A DNA stretch of 64,000 nucleotides from NCBI GenBank assembly GCA_016866235.1, contig VGMW01000004.1:124001-188000 (forward strand), written 5' to 3'. Every line of letters begins with the position of its first letter. The stretch's first letter is position 1. Shown one piece after another: positions 33,773 to 43,749 of this stretch. The notes beneath the pieces were generated by a model that had not been told where the DNA came from, ran no database searches, and saw only the letters and a program-made list of their open reading frames with translations. This DNA comes from Bacteroidota bacterium. Lineage in GTDB: Bacteria; Bacteroidota; Bacteroidia; Cytophagales; Cyclobacteriaceae. The translations under genes were made by a program, and so were the position numbers.

Positions 33773-34747
33773 ATGGAACAAAACACAGGAATTCACCAGG
33801 AAAAAATCAGAAAGGTTTACAGTGAAGTAGCCAAGGTGGTGGTTGGCCAGGAGTATATGGTCAACCGTCTGATGATTGGCCTGTTTACCAATGGACATAT
33901 TCTACTCGAGGGTGTACCCGGCCTTGCTAAAACGCTTACGATAAGCACACTGGCAAGAGTACTGCACCTTGATTTCGCCCGAATTCAATTTACGCCAGAT
34001 CTTCTTCCGGCAGATTTGGTTGGAACCATGATCTACAACCAAAAGGATGGAAAGTTCGAGGTTAAGAAAGGTCCGATCTTCGCCAATATTGTTCTGGCTG
34101 ATGAGATCAACCGTTCTCCCGCCAAGGTGCAGTCGGCATTGCTGGAGGCCATGCAGGAAAAACAAGTGACCATTGGTGAAACGACCTTCCAACTCGACAA
34201 ACCATTTCTGGTAATGGCCACCCAGAATCCGGTCGAAAACGAAGGAACCTATCCACTTCCTGAAGCACAGGTAGATCGCTTCATGATGAAGGTATTTGTT
34301 GACTATCCTTCCAAAGACCAGGAGCTGGAAATCATGAGAAGGATTTCCAATATGCAATTCGATTTCACCGTAACACCAGTGCTGACGAAGGAAGATATTT
34401 TTGGGATTCGTCAGGAAGTAAACAAGGTGACAATTTCTGAATCGTTGGAGCGATACATCATTGAACTGGTCACTGCTTCAAGAAAACCACTTGAGTACAA
34501 ATTGAATGAGGAAGCCAAATACATTCAGTTTGGTGCCTCACCCCGCGCCAGTATTAATTTGAACTTAACTGCCAAAGCAGCAGCCTATCTTGAAGGAAGA
34601 GATTTTGTTTTGCCGGAGGACATCAAAGGTGTGGCTATGGATGTGATGAACCACCGAATTCTGCTCAACTACGAAGCGGAGGCTGACAATGTAAAAACTA
34701 CAGACATCATTAAAGCCATATTGAATCGGGTGCCGATCGGAAAATAA
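33773..34747 (+). CDS. MoxR-family AAA+ ATPase
   Basis: A 324-residue AAA+ chaperone-like ATPase. Walker A is GVPGLAKT near residue 46, Walker B LADEINRSPAKVQ near 107, sensor ATQNPVENEGTYPLPEAQ near 150, and the C-terminal lid domain has FGASPRASINL. MoxR proteins usually sit beside DUF58 and von Willebrand (Bat) genes and help mature metal-containing complexes. Here the next gene is on the opposite strand, so no Bat genes follow in this window. Confidence 0.92.
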   Translation: MEQNTGIHQEKIRKVYSEVAKVVVGQEYMVNRLMIGLFTNGHILLEGVPGLAKTLTISTLARVLHLDFARIQFTPDLLPADLVGTMIYNQKDGKFEVKKGPIFANIVLADEINRSPAKVQSALLEAMQEKQVTIGETTFQLDKPFLVMATQNPVENEGTYPLPEAQVDRFMMKVFVDYPSKDQELEIMRRISNMQFDFTVTPVLTKEDIFGIRQEVNKVTISESLERYIIELVTASRKPLEYKLNEEAKYIQFGASPRASINLNLTAKAAAYLEGRDFVLPEDIKGVAMDVMNHRILLNYEAEADNVKTTDIIKAILNRVPIGK

Positions 34748-34748
34748 T

Positions 34749-35465
34749 TCAGTTGACTTTCAACTGTTTTTCCTTTTGAGCATCCAGGACTTTTCGAATC
34801 TGGGCTGAAGCGTTGGTTACAGAGTCCTGAGCTTTTTTATTCATATCGATTTTACGCAACAATGTTTCATGATCAACAGCATTTTGCTGTAGTGCTTTTT
34901 CCAGGCGGATTTTATCCTGCTCATTGCTGACCAGCTTCTCGTTGAAATCCCTGTTCTCTGCTGAAAGCTTTTGCAATCGACGTTCAGTGGCATCAATTGC
35001 CTTTTGTGTTTCATCGATTTGTAGCTGAATCTGATCGCGGTAAAATTTAATGCCGAATCGATGGGCGAGATCTTTGATGCCCGCAGTGAGGGAGAGCGAG
35101 TCAACACCTGACCACTCAGCGGCTATTTTACCAATCCAGACCACTGACTTCAGCGGCTGACCTTCTGCCTGTTTTTCAGCAGGAGCAGCAGATCCATAAA
35201 TAGCATATTTAGGAAATTCAGAACCGCCAATTACAGGATTGGTGACTGTGATGAGTCCGTCTGAAATTTTCAATTTACCTGACTCACGTAAAAACCTTTC
35301 AAAAGAAGGCCGAACCTGTTCAATAGGTCCGGTGATTTCCACCTGAAATCCATCAGCGTTGGCGTTTTTAATTGACCTCGAGGCAACTTCTGGCTTCACC
35401 GTCTGGGCAACAATGGCAAAGACCGGTAAACAGATCAGGGTAAGAACAAGTTTGTTCATGCTCAT
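34749..35465 (-). CDS. periplasmic protein with C-terminal coiled coil
   Basis: A 238-residue protein with a signal peptide (KLVLTLICLPVFAIVA). The mature N-terminal half is a small alpha/beta domain with no recognised motif. The C-terminal 100 residues form a long coiled coil (DETQKAIDATERRLQKLSAENRDFNEKL). A second ATG at 35459 could be the start. It converges on moxR with 1 bp between stops. The family and role are unknown. Confidence 0.6.
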   Translation of the reverse strand: MSMNKLVLTLICLPVFAIVAQTVKPEVASRSIKNANADGFQVEITGPIEQVRPSFERFLRESGKLKISDGLITVTNPVIGGSEFPKYAIYGSAAPAEKQAEGQPLKSVVWIGKIAAEWSGVDSLSLTAGIKDLAHRFGIKFYRDQIQLQIDETQKAIDATERRLQKLSAENRDFNEKLVSNEQDKIRLEKALQQNAVDHETLLRKIDMNKKAQDSVTNASAQIRKVLDAQKEKQLKVN

Positions 35466-35556
35466 TTGATTTTTATTGAAGCCTTATCAATTCCCGTGCC
35501 TTTCTCACAACGAAAGTTAAAGGTATTTTGCGGCATAAATAAATGCGTCCGCGGCT

Positions 35557-36483
35557 ATGACCCAGACTTCAGACAACATTCATACCATATTGATCACCGG
35601 CGGAAGCGGACTCATTGGGCGGAGACTTACCAAAGCACTAACGGATCAGGGTTATGTTGTTCACTGGTTAACGCGCGATCCGGAACAAGCTCCCGTTAAA
35701 GCATTTAGATGGGCGGTGGATGAACAATACATCGATCCAGAAGCCCTCCGTGATGTCGATGCCATTGTGCACCTGGCTGGAGAAAATGTTGGAGGTGGTC
35801 GCTGGACCTCAGCTCGGCGTAAAAAAATTCTCAACAGCCGAGTTGAAAGTTGTGCCCTCCTTTGTCGTGCGCTTGCTGAAACTGATCATAAGGTGAAAGT
35901 AGTCGTAGCCGCATCGGCAACAGGATTTTATGGAATCCATCCAAAAGGAATTCAGGAAGAAGACGCAACTCCTGGTCGCGACTTTCTTGCCTCTGTCACT
36001 GAGGAGTGGGAAAAAGCTCAACAGACGTTTGCGGTGTTAACACCACGACTGGTCACCATCCGAATTGGAATTGTCCTTTCTCCTGCAGGTGGCGCATTGG
36101 AAAAACTGGTTAAGCCAATTCAATATTATATTGGTGCGGTTCTCGGAAATGGTAAACAAATGATGGGCTGGATTCACCTCGAAGATGTATGCAGCATTTT
36201 TCAACAAGCAATTTTTTCGACAGCGATGTCTGGCACTTACAATGCTGTTGCACCTGAAAACGTCTCCAACAAACACTTTACCGAGCAGCTCGCCAAGGAA
36301 TTGGGCCGACCGTTGTGGCTGCCCCCGGTACCTGGCTTTGTGTTAAAACTATTGCTTGGAAGAATGTCAGATATGGTGCTCGGCGGTGCTGAGATTTCTT
36401 GTCAAAAACTTTTGAACACCGGATTCCAGTTCAAATTCAAAACGCTTGAATCGGCATTGCAAGACCTCCTTAAAAAGGACTAA
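35557..36483 (+). CDS. TIGR01777-type NAD(P)-binding epimerase-like protein (YfcH family)
   Basis: A 308-residue Rossmann protein of the extended short-chain dehydrogenase type, with TGGSGLIGRRL (residues ~12-22) for the dinucleotide, the family's HLAGENVGGGRW near 76, and ASATGFYG near 120. The C-terminal domain contains GRPLWLPPVPGFVLKLLLG, typical of TIGR01777 (YfcH/SulA-like). Its reaction is unknown; related human and E. coli members are also uncharacterised. Confidence 0.85.
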   Translation: MTQTSDNIHTILITGGSGLIGRRLTKALTDQGYVVHWLTRDPEQAPVKAFRWAVDEQYIDPEALRDVDAIVHLAGENVGGGRWTSARRKKILNSRVESCALLCRALAETDHKVKVVVAASATGFYGIHPKGIQEEDATPGRDFLASVTEEWEKAQQTFAVLTPRLVTIRIGIVLSPAGGALEKLVKPIQYYIGAVLGNGKQMMGWIHLEDVCSIFQQAIFSTAMSGTYNAVAPENVSNKHFTEQLAKELGRPLWLPPVPGFVLKLLLGRMSDMVLGGAEISCQKLLNTGFQFKFKTLESALQDLLKKD

Positions 36484-36541
36484 TTCCGTCCCTATACCTA
36501 TATTGCGTTGTTTATATTGATTCTAAATAAGAAGTAGGCCT

Positions 36542-36766
36542 TTGGAAAGAACTTTAGCCCAAATGAAACCAGGAGAAACGGCCGTTGTAGCCGGATTTTC
36601 CAGCCCAGAGTTGTCTCCAAAACTGCTGGAGATGGGATTCCTTCCAGGCACTGTAATCCGTTTCAACTTCAAAGCCCCATTGGGAGATCCGATTTGTGTG
36701 ACCGTAGGAAATTATGATCTGGCCATACGTTTGAACGAGGCATCCACCATCCAAGTCCTAAGCTGA
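36542..36766 (+). CDS. feoA: ferrous iron transport protein A
   Basis: A 74-residue SH3-like FeoA protein with LAQMKPGETAVVAGF at the start, KLLEMGFLPGTVIRF and GNYDLAIRLNEASTI at the end. The start is a TTG at 36542, with an AGTAGG-like ribosome binding site just upstream; the first ATG (36563) would cut the first strand. FeoA works with FeoB in Fe2+ uptake. The stop overlaps the feoB ATG (TGATG). Confidence 0.85.
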   Translation: MERTLAQMKPGETAVVAGFSSPELSPKLLEMGFLPGTVIRFNFKAPLGDPICVTVGNYDLAIRLNEASTIQVLS

Positions 36767-38865
36767 TGGCCATGAAAATTAAAGTTGCTTTGGCCGGTAA
36801 GCCCAACACCGGTAAATCTTCACTCTTCAATTTACTCACAGGATTAAATCAGCAGACAGGAAATTTCCCAGGCGTAACAGTTGACAAACGTACCGGTCTT
36901 TGCACCCTAACGCCAAGTGTAGTTGCAGAGATCATCGATATGCCGGGCACCTACAGTCTGTATCCAAGAACGGTGGATGAGCAGATTGTAACTGAAACAT
37001 TTGCAAACAGCCGAAATGAAAATTATCCGGATAAGGTTGTCCTGATTGCCGACGCCACCAATCTTAAGAACTGTCTGCTGCTTTTATCACAGTTGATGGA
37101 CCTTGGATTCCCAATCGTGTTGGCAGTGAACATGATTGATCTTGCGGCAACGGCAGGATTCAGCATAGACATCAAAAGACTGGCCAAGGAGCTGAACATG
37201 CCCGTGATCATGATTAACGGAAGAACAGGCCAAGGCATTGAAGACCTGAAAAAAGCACTCGCTGAACCTACCGTTAAGTCATCTAAAACTGTTTTTCGTC
37301 CAGATCCGGAACTGATGGCGCCGGTGGAAAAAATCAAAACGAGATTTGAATTGGGTACAGACTATGATGCGTACCAGTACCTTCAATTGTATCAGCAACT
37401 GAAATTTCTATCAGAAAACGATCGGAATTTTATACAACAGGTTGCCCAGGAGCATCAATTTTTTCCTGCAAAGTTTCAGGGCGCCGAAACGATCCAGCGC
37501 TATGAATTCATTCAGGACATTTTAAATAAGGTCATTGTACGACATCCGGATCAGGATTGGAAAAGAAGAACTTATGCGCTCGACCGGATTTTGACCCATA
37601 AAGTTTTCGGTTACCTGATTTTCTTTGGCGTTTTGTTCCTGATTTTTCAGGCCATTTTCGCCTGGGCAACGGTGCCCATGGACTTTATCGATCATGGCTT
37701 TGCCTCGCTGAGTTTTTACCTGAGCAATCTGTTGCCAGCAGGTCCGCTGTTTGATCTCATAACACAAGGCTTGGTGCCCGGTATTGGTGGCATCATCATT
37801 TTTGTTCCACAAATCGCGATTTTATTTGGATTCATTGCCGTCCTCGAGGAAACCGGATACATGTCGCGCGCAGTATTTCTGATGGACAAGATCATGCGGA
37901 AGTTCGGGCTTAACGGAAAAAGTATTGTTCCGCTGATGTCAGGGGTTGCTTGTGCGATTCCAGCCATCATGGCTACGCGCACCATCGACAACTGGAAAGA
38001 GCGTCTGATCACCATTTTGGTGACACCACTCATGAGTTGCAGCGCACGTCTTCCAGTATTCACCATCCTGGTTGCACTTATCATTCCAGAGGAAACAGCC
38101 TTTGGATTCTTTAATCTTCAAGGTCTTGCCTTAATGGGGCTCTACCTGCTCGGCTTCCTGGCTGCCCTGCTCAGTGCATTGGTTATGAAGTTGATTATTC
38201 ATACGGAGGAAAAAAGTTATCTCATTCTTGAAATGCCCACCTACCGTTCACCAAAATGGTCTAACGTGGGGTACACCATTCTCGAAAAAACAAAAGCCTT
38301 TGTTTTTGGTGCGGGTAAAATCATTTTGGCAATTTCTGTAGTGCTGTGGGTTCTTGCGAGTTATGGACCCGGCGACCAGATGGATCAGGCGGCGAATGCC
38401 GTTGCCGCACAACATTTTGATTCGGAAGTTGAAAAAGAAAACAAGGTAGCAGCAGCAAGACTGGAGTACTCCTTTGCCGGCAAACTCGGAAAGTGGATGG
38501 AGCCTGTTATTGAGCCCTTGGGTTACGATTGGAAAATCGGAATTGCGCTCATCACCTCGTTTGCAGCACGCGAAGTTTTTGTAAGTACGGCGGCAACCAT
38601 CTACAGCCTTGGTAGCACCGAAGATGAGGCAACCATTAAGGAACGCCTCAAAAATGAGATTAATCCGTTAACCGGCGGCCCGCGGTTCACCCCTGCGGTA
38701 GGAATTTCTCTTTTGTTGTTCTACACGTTTGCCATGCAGTGCATGAGCACGCTCGCAGTGGTTTACCGTGAGACGAAAGGCTGGAAATGGCCAGCGATAC
38801 AAATGGCTTACATGACTGCTCTGGCCTATCTGAGTGCGCTGGCAGCATTTCACTTCCTGAATTAA
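36766..38865 (+). CDS. feoB: ferrous iron transporter B
   Basis: The 699-residue Fe2+ permease of the inner membrane. The N-terminal G domain holds GKPNTGKSSLFN near residue 11, the G3 DMPGTYSL near 60 and G4 NMID near 123; Gate and FeoB-C motifs and about eleven membrane helices follow. Paired Cys motifs are present (SGVACAIPAIMATR and PLMSCSARLPVF). It forms an operon with feoA by a TGATG overlap. No Fur box was recognised. A weak hairpin (GCTCT-CTTA-AGAGC at 38873-38886) follows the stop. Confidence 0.95.
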   Translation: MAMKIKVALAGKPNTGKSSLFNLLTGLNQQTGNFPGVTVDKRTGLCTLTPSVVAEIIDMPGTYSLYPRTVDEQIVTETFANSRNENYPDKVVLIADATNLKNCLLLLSQLMDLGFPIVLAVNMIDLAATAGFSIDIKRLAKELNMPVIMINGRTGQGIEDLKKALAEPTVKSSKTVFRPDPELMAPVEKIKTRFELGTDYDAYQYLQLYQQLKFLSENDRNFIQQVAQEHQFFPAKFQGAETIQRYEFIQDILNKVIVRHPDQDWKRRTYALDRILTHKVFGYLIFFGVLFLIFQAIFAWATVPMDFIDHGFASLSFYLSNLLPAGPLFDLITQGLVPGIGGIIIFVPQIAILFGFIAVLEETGYMSRAVFLMDKIMRKFGLNGKSIVPLMSGVACAIPAIMATRTIDNWKERLITILVTPLMSCSARLPVFTILVALIIPEETAFGFFNLQGLALMGLYLLGFLAALLSALVMKLIIHTEEKSYLILEMPTYRSPKWSNVGYTILEKTKAFVFGAGKIILAISVVLWVLASYGPGDQMDQAANAVAAQHFDSEVEKENKVAAARLEYSFAGKLGKWMEPVIEPLGYDWKIGIALITSFAAREVFVSTAATIYSLGSTEDEATIKERLKNEINPLTGGPRFTPAVGISLLLFYTFAMQCMSTLAVVYRETKGWKWPAIQMAYMTALAYLSALAAFHFLN

Positions 38866-39017
38866 TTCCCGCGCTCTCTTAAGAGCCGATAACTTTTAAG
38901 TTTTTATAAAACCGTAAGATTTTCGGCTGTTGTTTACATGCCTTCAAAATCCGAAATTCGATTCCCGGGTTTCCGATTTAAAGAGCGGTGACCCGGCCCA
39001 AAACCTAACCCCCGCAT

Positions 39018-40262
39018 ATGAATTCCTTCAACCAAATCAGGCTATCCATCATGATGTTCCTTCAGTTTTTTGTCTGGGGCGCATGGTACGGTCAGCTGGG
39101 AAAGTACATGACAGAAACCCTGGGTGCCAGTGGTGAACAAGTAGGTAACGCCTATGCGGCCTTTTCAATTTCAATGATTGCTGCACCATTTTTTGTTGGC
39201 ATGCTTGCCGATCGCTATTTCTCTGCGCAAAAAGTTCTCGGTGTTCTGAACTTGCTTGGTGCCGTGATCCTCTATTTTCTTCAGGATGTCAGAGAACCTG
39301 GAAACTTTTTTTGGATGATTCTATTGTACTGTCTCACGTTCGCACCAACCATTGCCTTAACCAGCTCCATCGCACTGCGTCATATAGCAAACCCAGAAAA
39401 ACAATTTCCCGCTATAAGGGTATTCGGGACTTTAAGTTGGATTGCAGTGGTTAATCTGGTCGGCTGGATGGGTGTGGGGGCTGAGTCTACCATATTTCAG
39501 ATTTCAGCCATCACTGCTGCCATTCTTGGCGTCCTCTCTTTTGCACTACCCGATACGCCGCCTGCAGCGAAGGGACCTGCCAGCTTTGCACAGATCATCG
39601 GTAAGGACGCCTTCGTATTGTTTAAGGATCGCTCCTTCGCCATTTTCTTCATCGCGTCTATTCTGGTTTGTATACCGTTATCCTTTTATTACACGTGGGC
39701 CAATTCGTCATTGACCGATGCGTATAAAATTGCGTTTCCAGGCGTCGACGCCGCCACCTTCAACATTGAAAATAAAATGTCCTTGGGCCAGGCGTCAGAG
39801 GTAATATTTATGTTGTTGCTGACCATTGCCTACAGAAGACTCGGTGTAAAAAATATTCTGATCATCGGGCTGGCAGCATGGATCATACGGTTCTTATGCT
39901 TCGGATATGGCACTGCAGATGAAGGCAGCTGGATGCTTTACCTTGCCATTTTACTCCATGGTGTTTGTTTTGATTTCTTTTTCGTGACCGGATTTATCTA
40001 CACAGATTTCAAAGCGGGCGAAAAAATAAAATCACAGGCACAGGGTCTGATTACATTGGCCACCTATGGTATCGGTATGTTTATAGGTTCTGTGGTTGCC
40101 GGTAAGGTTAAAGATGAATACACCGATACAGCAACTTCACTTACCAACTGGACCGGAGTATGGCTGGTTCCCGCAGCGATTGCCGTGATCGTTTTGATTT
40201 TATTCATCATCTTCTTTCGAGAGCAACCGGCATCTGCTGGAAGCAATCGTCAAGACCAATAA
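39018..40262 (+). CDS. MFS transporter, nucleoside:H+ symporter (NupG)-like
   Basis: A 414-residue major facilitator protein with twelve membrane helices. It begins [21 protein letters not shown], the signature start of the NupG/XapB nucleoside symporters; a long cytosolic loop joins the two six-helix halves. In Bacteroidota such carriers often sit with Gfo/Idh/MocA oxidoreductases in sugar-derivative catabolic clusters, as here (next gene 32 bp on), so the substrate may be a glycoside rather than a nucleoside. The 38,866-39,017 gap holds nothing but the weak hairpin. Confidence 0.8.
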   Translation: MNSFNQIRLSIMMFLQFFVWGAWYGQLGKYMTETLGASGEQVGNAYAAFSISMIAAPFFVGMLADRYFSAQKVLGVLNLLGAVILYFLQDVREPGNFFWMILLYCLTFAPTIALTSSIALRHIANPEKQFPAIRVFGTLSWIAVVNLVGWMGVGAESTIFQISAITAAILGVLSFALPDTPPAAKGPASFAQIIGKDAFVLFKDRSFAIFFIASILVCIPLSFYYTWANSSLTDAYKIAFPGVDAATFNIENKMSLGQASEVIFMLLLTIAYRRLGVKNILIIGLAAWIIRFLCFGYGTADEGSWMLYLAILLHGVCFDFFFVTGFIYTDFKAGEKIKSQAQGLITLATYGIGMFIGSVVAGKVKDEYTDTATSLTNWTGVWLVPAAIAVIVLILFIIFFREQPASAGSNRQDQ

Positions 40263-40294
40263 TTTTTAAAACAAAAAATCTGAAAATAAGCAGT

Positions 40295-41482
40295 ATGAAA
40301 ATTTCAATGTTGGGCGGAGGATTTATCGGCCGGTTTTACGCAGATGCTTTGCATGGTCACCGAAGTAAAGATCAAATTGTCAGCATTTACTCCAGACGGA
40401 AGGAAAGCGTTGACCGATTCATGGGCGATTACAAAGTTGGTCACGGAACAACCGTAATGGAGGAATCCATTGCCCATCCCGAAGTGGAGGTCGTTTGCAT
40501 TGCCTTACCGAACAACCTTCATGAAGAAGCGGTTCAATTATGTTGCAAGCATAAAAAAGCGGTGATCTGCACCAAGCCATTGGCTAGAAATGCAGATGAG
40601 GCCAAACGAATGCTGGAGGCTGTTGAGAAAGCTGGGCTTTTTGCCGGCTACCTTGAAGATCTGGTCTACACACCAAAATTCATCAAGGCCTACGACAGTG
40701 TAAAATCCGGTGCATTGGGCAGAGTATTGTGGGCGAAGTCAAGAGAAACACATCCTGGTCCACACTCCGAATGGTTTTGGAACCTGGAAGAAGCCGGCGG
40801 CGGTTGTATTCTTGATCTGGGTTGTCACTGCGTGGAAATTGCGCGCAGTTATATCGGAAAAGATATCCGTCCGGTTGAAGTTATGTGTTGGGCCGACACC
40901 CAGGTTAAACCAATCGATGCTGAGGATCACGCCATTGGTTTGGTCAAATATGAAAATGGCGCTATTGGTCAATTTGAAGTGAGTTGGACTTTCCGAGGAG
41001 GCATGGACTTAAGGGATGAAGTTATGGGAACGGAAGGCACGATTTGGGTGAACAGTTTTTTAAGAACAGGATTTGAAATGTTCACGACCGGAAAAGGCGG
41101 AGATTATGTTGCAGAGAAAGCTGAAAGCAATTCAGGTTGGCTTTTCCCTGTTGGTGATGAAATCAACGAGCTGGGTTATTACCATATGTTTACTGAGATG
41201 TTCCGATGCATGGAGAATGGCACCCAACCCAGAGAAACTTTTTACGATGGCTATGTTGTGAATGCGGTGCTGGACGCTGCCTACCGCTCTGCTAAAACCA
41301 AACAGTGGGAACCCGTTAAACTTGACGTCTGGCGAGGACGTACTGGTGTGAGCAAAGACAGCCACCTGGTTGAATTCGATGCCGACCATTATCTGGTAAA
41401 GGAAGAAGTGACCCACTACGGGGCCAAAAAGGTGATTCTTAAAAACAAGAAAACCGGCAAAATTTCAGAACGGGTAAGCTGA
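40295..41482 (+). CDS. Gfo/Idh/MocA-family oxidoreductase
   Basis: A 395-residue NAD(P)-dependent sugar dehydrogenase-like protein. A Rossmann fold starts at the N-terminus with LGGGFIG, the catalytic-lysine motif is CTKPLA near residue 96 (the usual EKP replaced by TKP), and the second domain has [11 protein letters not shown] near 180 with a His as the likely catalytic base. The start at 40295 avoids the end of the MFS gene. It likely oxidises or epimerises the compound imported by the adjacent carrier. Confidence 0.85.
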   Translation: MKISMLGGGFIGRFYADALHGHRSKDQIVSIYSRRKESVDRFMGDYKVGHGTTVMEESIAHPEVEVVCIALPNNLHEEAVQLCCKHKKAVICTKPLARNADEAKRMLEAVEKAGLFAGYLEDLVYTPKFIKAYDSVKSGALGRVLWAKSRETHPGPHSEWFWNLEEAGGGCILDLGCHCVEIARSYIGKDIRPVEVMCWADTQVKPIDAEDHAIGLVKYENGAIGQFEVSWTFRGGMDLRDEVMGTEGTIWVNSFLRTGFEMFTTGKGGDYVAEKAESNSGWLFPVGDEINELGYYHMFTEMFRCMENGTQPRETFYDGYVVNAVLDAAYRSAKTKQWEPVKLDVWRGRTGVSKDSHLVEFDADHYLVKEEVTHYGAKKVILKNKKTGKISERVS

Positions 41483-41489
41483 TCCTGAA

Positions 41490-42482
41490 CTATTGATGTA
41501 ACGCCTTCCAGATGGCATCCTTCAATTCAGGAATGCCGAAGCCTGTTACGCCCGATATAAAGACGGTCTGAGTGCTATCGGGTAATTCTTTTTTCATTTC
41601 ATCCAAGAGCTCACCATCCAGCAGATCTGATTTCGAAACTGCCAGAATTCTTTTTTTATCGAGCATCTCCGGATTGTATTGCCGGAGTTCGTTCAGAAGA
41701 ATCTGATAGTCGGTGCGTATGTCTTTGCTGTCAGCAGGAACCATAAAAAGCAGAACAGCATTTCTTTCGATGTGTCTTAAAAATCTTAGACCAAGGCCTT
41801 TGCCCTCAGAAGCTCCTTCGATAATACCGGGAATATCTGCCATCACAAAAGATTGGTTTTCGCGGTAAGCCACCACACCAAGATTGGGTGTGAGTGTCGT
41901 GAAAGCATAGTCGGCGATTTTTGGTCGCGCCGCAGAGACTGCCGAAAGCAAAGTTGATTTGCCTGCGTTTGGAAATCCTACCAATCCAACATCGGCCAAT
42001 AGTTTAAGTTCCAGAATCACCCAATGTTCCATTCCTGGTTCTCCAGGCTGTGAAATTTGCGGGGCCTGATTGGTGGGTGTGGCGAAATGGGCATTCCCTT
42101 TTCCTCCCCTGCCACCAGGGGTGAGGACAAATTCCTGACCATCTTGGTTGATTTCACAAAGAAAGGCTTCGGTCTCTGCATCGCGGGCTACAGTGCCCAA
42201 TGGCACCTCAATTATTTCATCTTTACCATCAGCACCGGTTCGGTTCTGACCTTCACCACCTGAACCATTTTCTGCTGCGATGTGCTTGCGGTATTTAAGG
42301 TGTAGCAACGTCCAGAGCTGCGCGTTTCCCCGAAGGATGACACTACCTCCTTTACCGCCATCACCGCCATCGGGGCCGCCCTTGGGAACAAACTTTTCCC
42401 GATGGAAATGAAGGCAACCGGCGCCACCCTTTCCGGAGCGGGAATGAAATTTCACATAGTCAATGAAGTTAGGAGAGGACAT
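41490..42482 (-). CDS. obgE: Obg GTPase
   Basis: A 330-residue ribosome-associated GTPase needed for 50S maturation. The glycine-rich Obg domain (1-158; [27 protein letters not shown]) is followed by the G domain with G1 [11 protein letters not shown] near 167, G2/G3 FTTLTPN and DIPGIIEGA, and G4 SKSD near 285. It lacks the C-terminal OCT domain, as is usual in Bacteroidota. It lies downstream of hpt and adk in the conserved order hpt-adk-obgE. Confidence 0.95.
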   Translation of the reverse strand: MSSPNFIDYVKFHSRSGKGGAGCLHFHREKFVPKGGPDGGDGGKGGSVILRGNAQLWTLLHLKYRKHIAAENGSGGEGQNRTGADGKDEIIEVPLGTVARDAETEAFLCEINQDGQEFVLTPGGRGGKGNAHFATPTNQAPQISQPGEPGMEHWVILELKLLADVGLVGFPNAGKSTLLSAVSAARPKIADYAFTTLTPNLGVVAYRENQSFVMADIPGIIEGASEGKGLGLRFLRHIERNAVLLFMVPADSKDIRTDYQILLNELRQYNPEMLDKKRILAVSKSDLLDGELLDEMKKELPDSTQTVFISGVTGFGIPELKDAIWKALHQ

Positions 42483-42503
42483 TGGTCGGCCAGATCGTGG
42501 CGC

Positions 42504-43070
42504 TCAATTTTCGAGAATGGTACAAATTGCCTTGAAGATATTTTCAATCTCCCCTATGCCGTTAACAGTCTTTAAACGCCCTTGCTTTTCATAAAAAGGA
42601 AGTACATGGACAGTTTTAGTGAAATACTCATTGACGCGTTTGTTAAGCTTCTCTTCCTCATCGTCCGGCCGATTCGATTCATTGCGGCGTTTGGCAATAC
42701 GTGCTCTCAATTCAGCTTCGCTCACATCGAGTGCAATAACATAATGAATGGCTGTTCCATTTTTTTTCATGAAGGCATCGAGCGCTTCAGCCTGCGGTAC
42801 GGTTCTTGGAAAACCATCGAAAAGAAAACCCGTTGCATCGGGATTTTTACTGACTTCTTCCTGAAGCATGGAAATCGTGATCTCATCTGGTACCAATGCA
42901 CCACTGTTCATGATTTCCTTTACTTTTTTCCCGAGGGGCGTATCGTTTTTGGTATGCCAACGAAAAAGATCTCCCGTAGAAATGTGAACAAAGCCATACT
43001 TGGCGATCAATTTTTCACTTTGGGTACCCTTTCCGGCACCGGGAGGGCCAAACAGAACAAGATTTCGCAT
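42504..43070 (-). CDS. adk: adenylate kinase
   Basis: A 188-residue enzyme interconverting ATP, AMP and ADP. It has P-loop GPPGAGKGTQ at residues 8-17, the AMP-site HISTGDLFR near 30, GFPRTV near 86 and RRNESNRPDDEE. It is the short form with a reduced LID domain and no zinc cysteines. It lies between hpt (57 bp up) and obgE (21 bp down), on the same strand. Confidence 0.96.
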   Translation of the reverse strand: MRNLVLFGPPGAGKGTQSEKLIAKYGFVHISTGDLFRWHTKNDTPLGKKVKEIMNSGALVPDEITISMLQEEVSKNPDATGFLFDGFPRTVPQAEALDAFMKKNGTAIHYVIALDVSEAELRARIAKRRNESNRPDDEEEKLNKRVNEYFTKTVHVLPFYEKQGRLKTVNGIGEIENIFKAICTILEN

Positions 43071-43126
43071 GAATCAGGTTTTAGGGACGTGCAAAGTAGT
43101 TATCCAAACCGAATGCTGCAAAGCAA

Positions 43127-43666
43127 TCAGGCGGCAGACTGATCGCTGGTGTACCAAAGGTCACGGAAATGCCTACCATGGCCATCGTAATCCAGGCCAT
43201 AGCCAACCACAAAATGGTCGGGAATTTCAAAGCCGATGTATTTCGGCTTATAGGCTGGCGGCGATGCTTTCTTTTTAAACAACAGGGCAGCAACTTCAAC
43301 CGATCGGGTTCCCAAAGCCACCATTTCCTCAATCACCTTTTGTACGGTAAGACCCGTATCAACAATGTCTTCAAGAATTATGACATCTTGATTGAATAGG
43401 CTTTCCTGCAAGCCGATTAGTGATTTTAATTGGCCGCCAGAAACAGTGCCCGAGTAAGACGCATGTTTAACAAATGAAACCTTGGGGTCCAGCTTCAGGT
43501 CACGGATCAAATCGGCGGCAAAAATGAATGAGCCATTCAATACCGGCAGTAGCAATGGTTGCTTCCCTTTATAATCCTGAGTGATTTCCTTCGCAAGCAC
43601 CTGAGTCTGCTTTAGCAACTCCTTTTCAGTAAATAACTTTTTGAATTCTAAATCTTTGATCTTCAT
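43127..43666 (-). CDS. hpt: hypoxanthine phosphoribosyltransferase
   Basis: A 179-residue purine-salvage enzyme making IMP or GMP. The PRPP loop is VIILEDIVDTGLTV near residue 95; VLNGSFIFAADL near 42 and FVVGYGLDYDGHGRHF near the C-terminus also fit. It heads the hpt-adk-obgE unit. Confidence 0.95.
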   Translation of the reverse strand: MKIKDLEFKKLFTEKELLKQTQVLAKEITQDYKGKQPLLLPVLNGSFIFAADLIRDLKLDPKVSFVKHASYSGTVSGGQLKSLIGLQESLFNQDVIILEDIVDTGLTVQKVIEEMVALGTRSVEVAALLFKKKASPPAYKPKYIGFEIPDHFVVGYGLDYDGHGRHFRDLWYTSDQSAA

Positions 43667-43749
43667 TTAATCCGCAAAGAATAAAACTACCCTCTCCTTA
43701 CCAGAGAGATTATTAAAAATTGATTAGAGATGCTTAGCTTCTGATTGGA

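Noticed and set aside
38873-38886. Terminator after feoB
   Set aside because: The stem is only 5 bp (GCTCT/AGAGC) and no T-tract follows directly.
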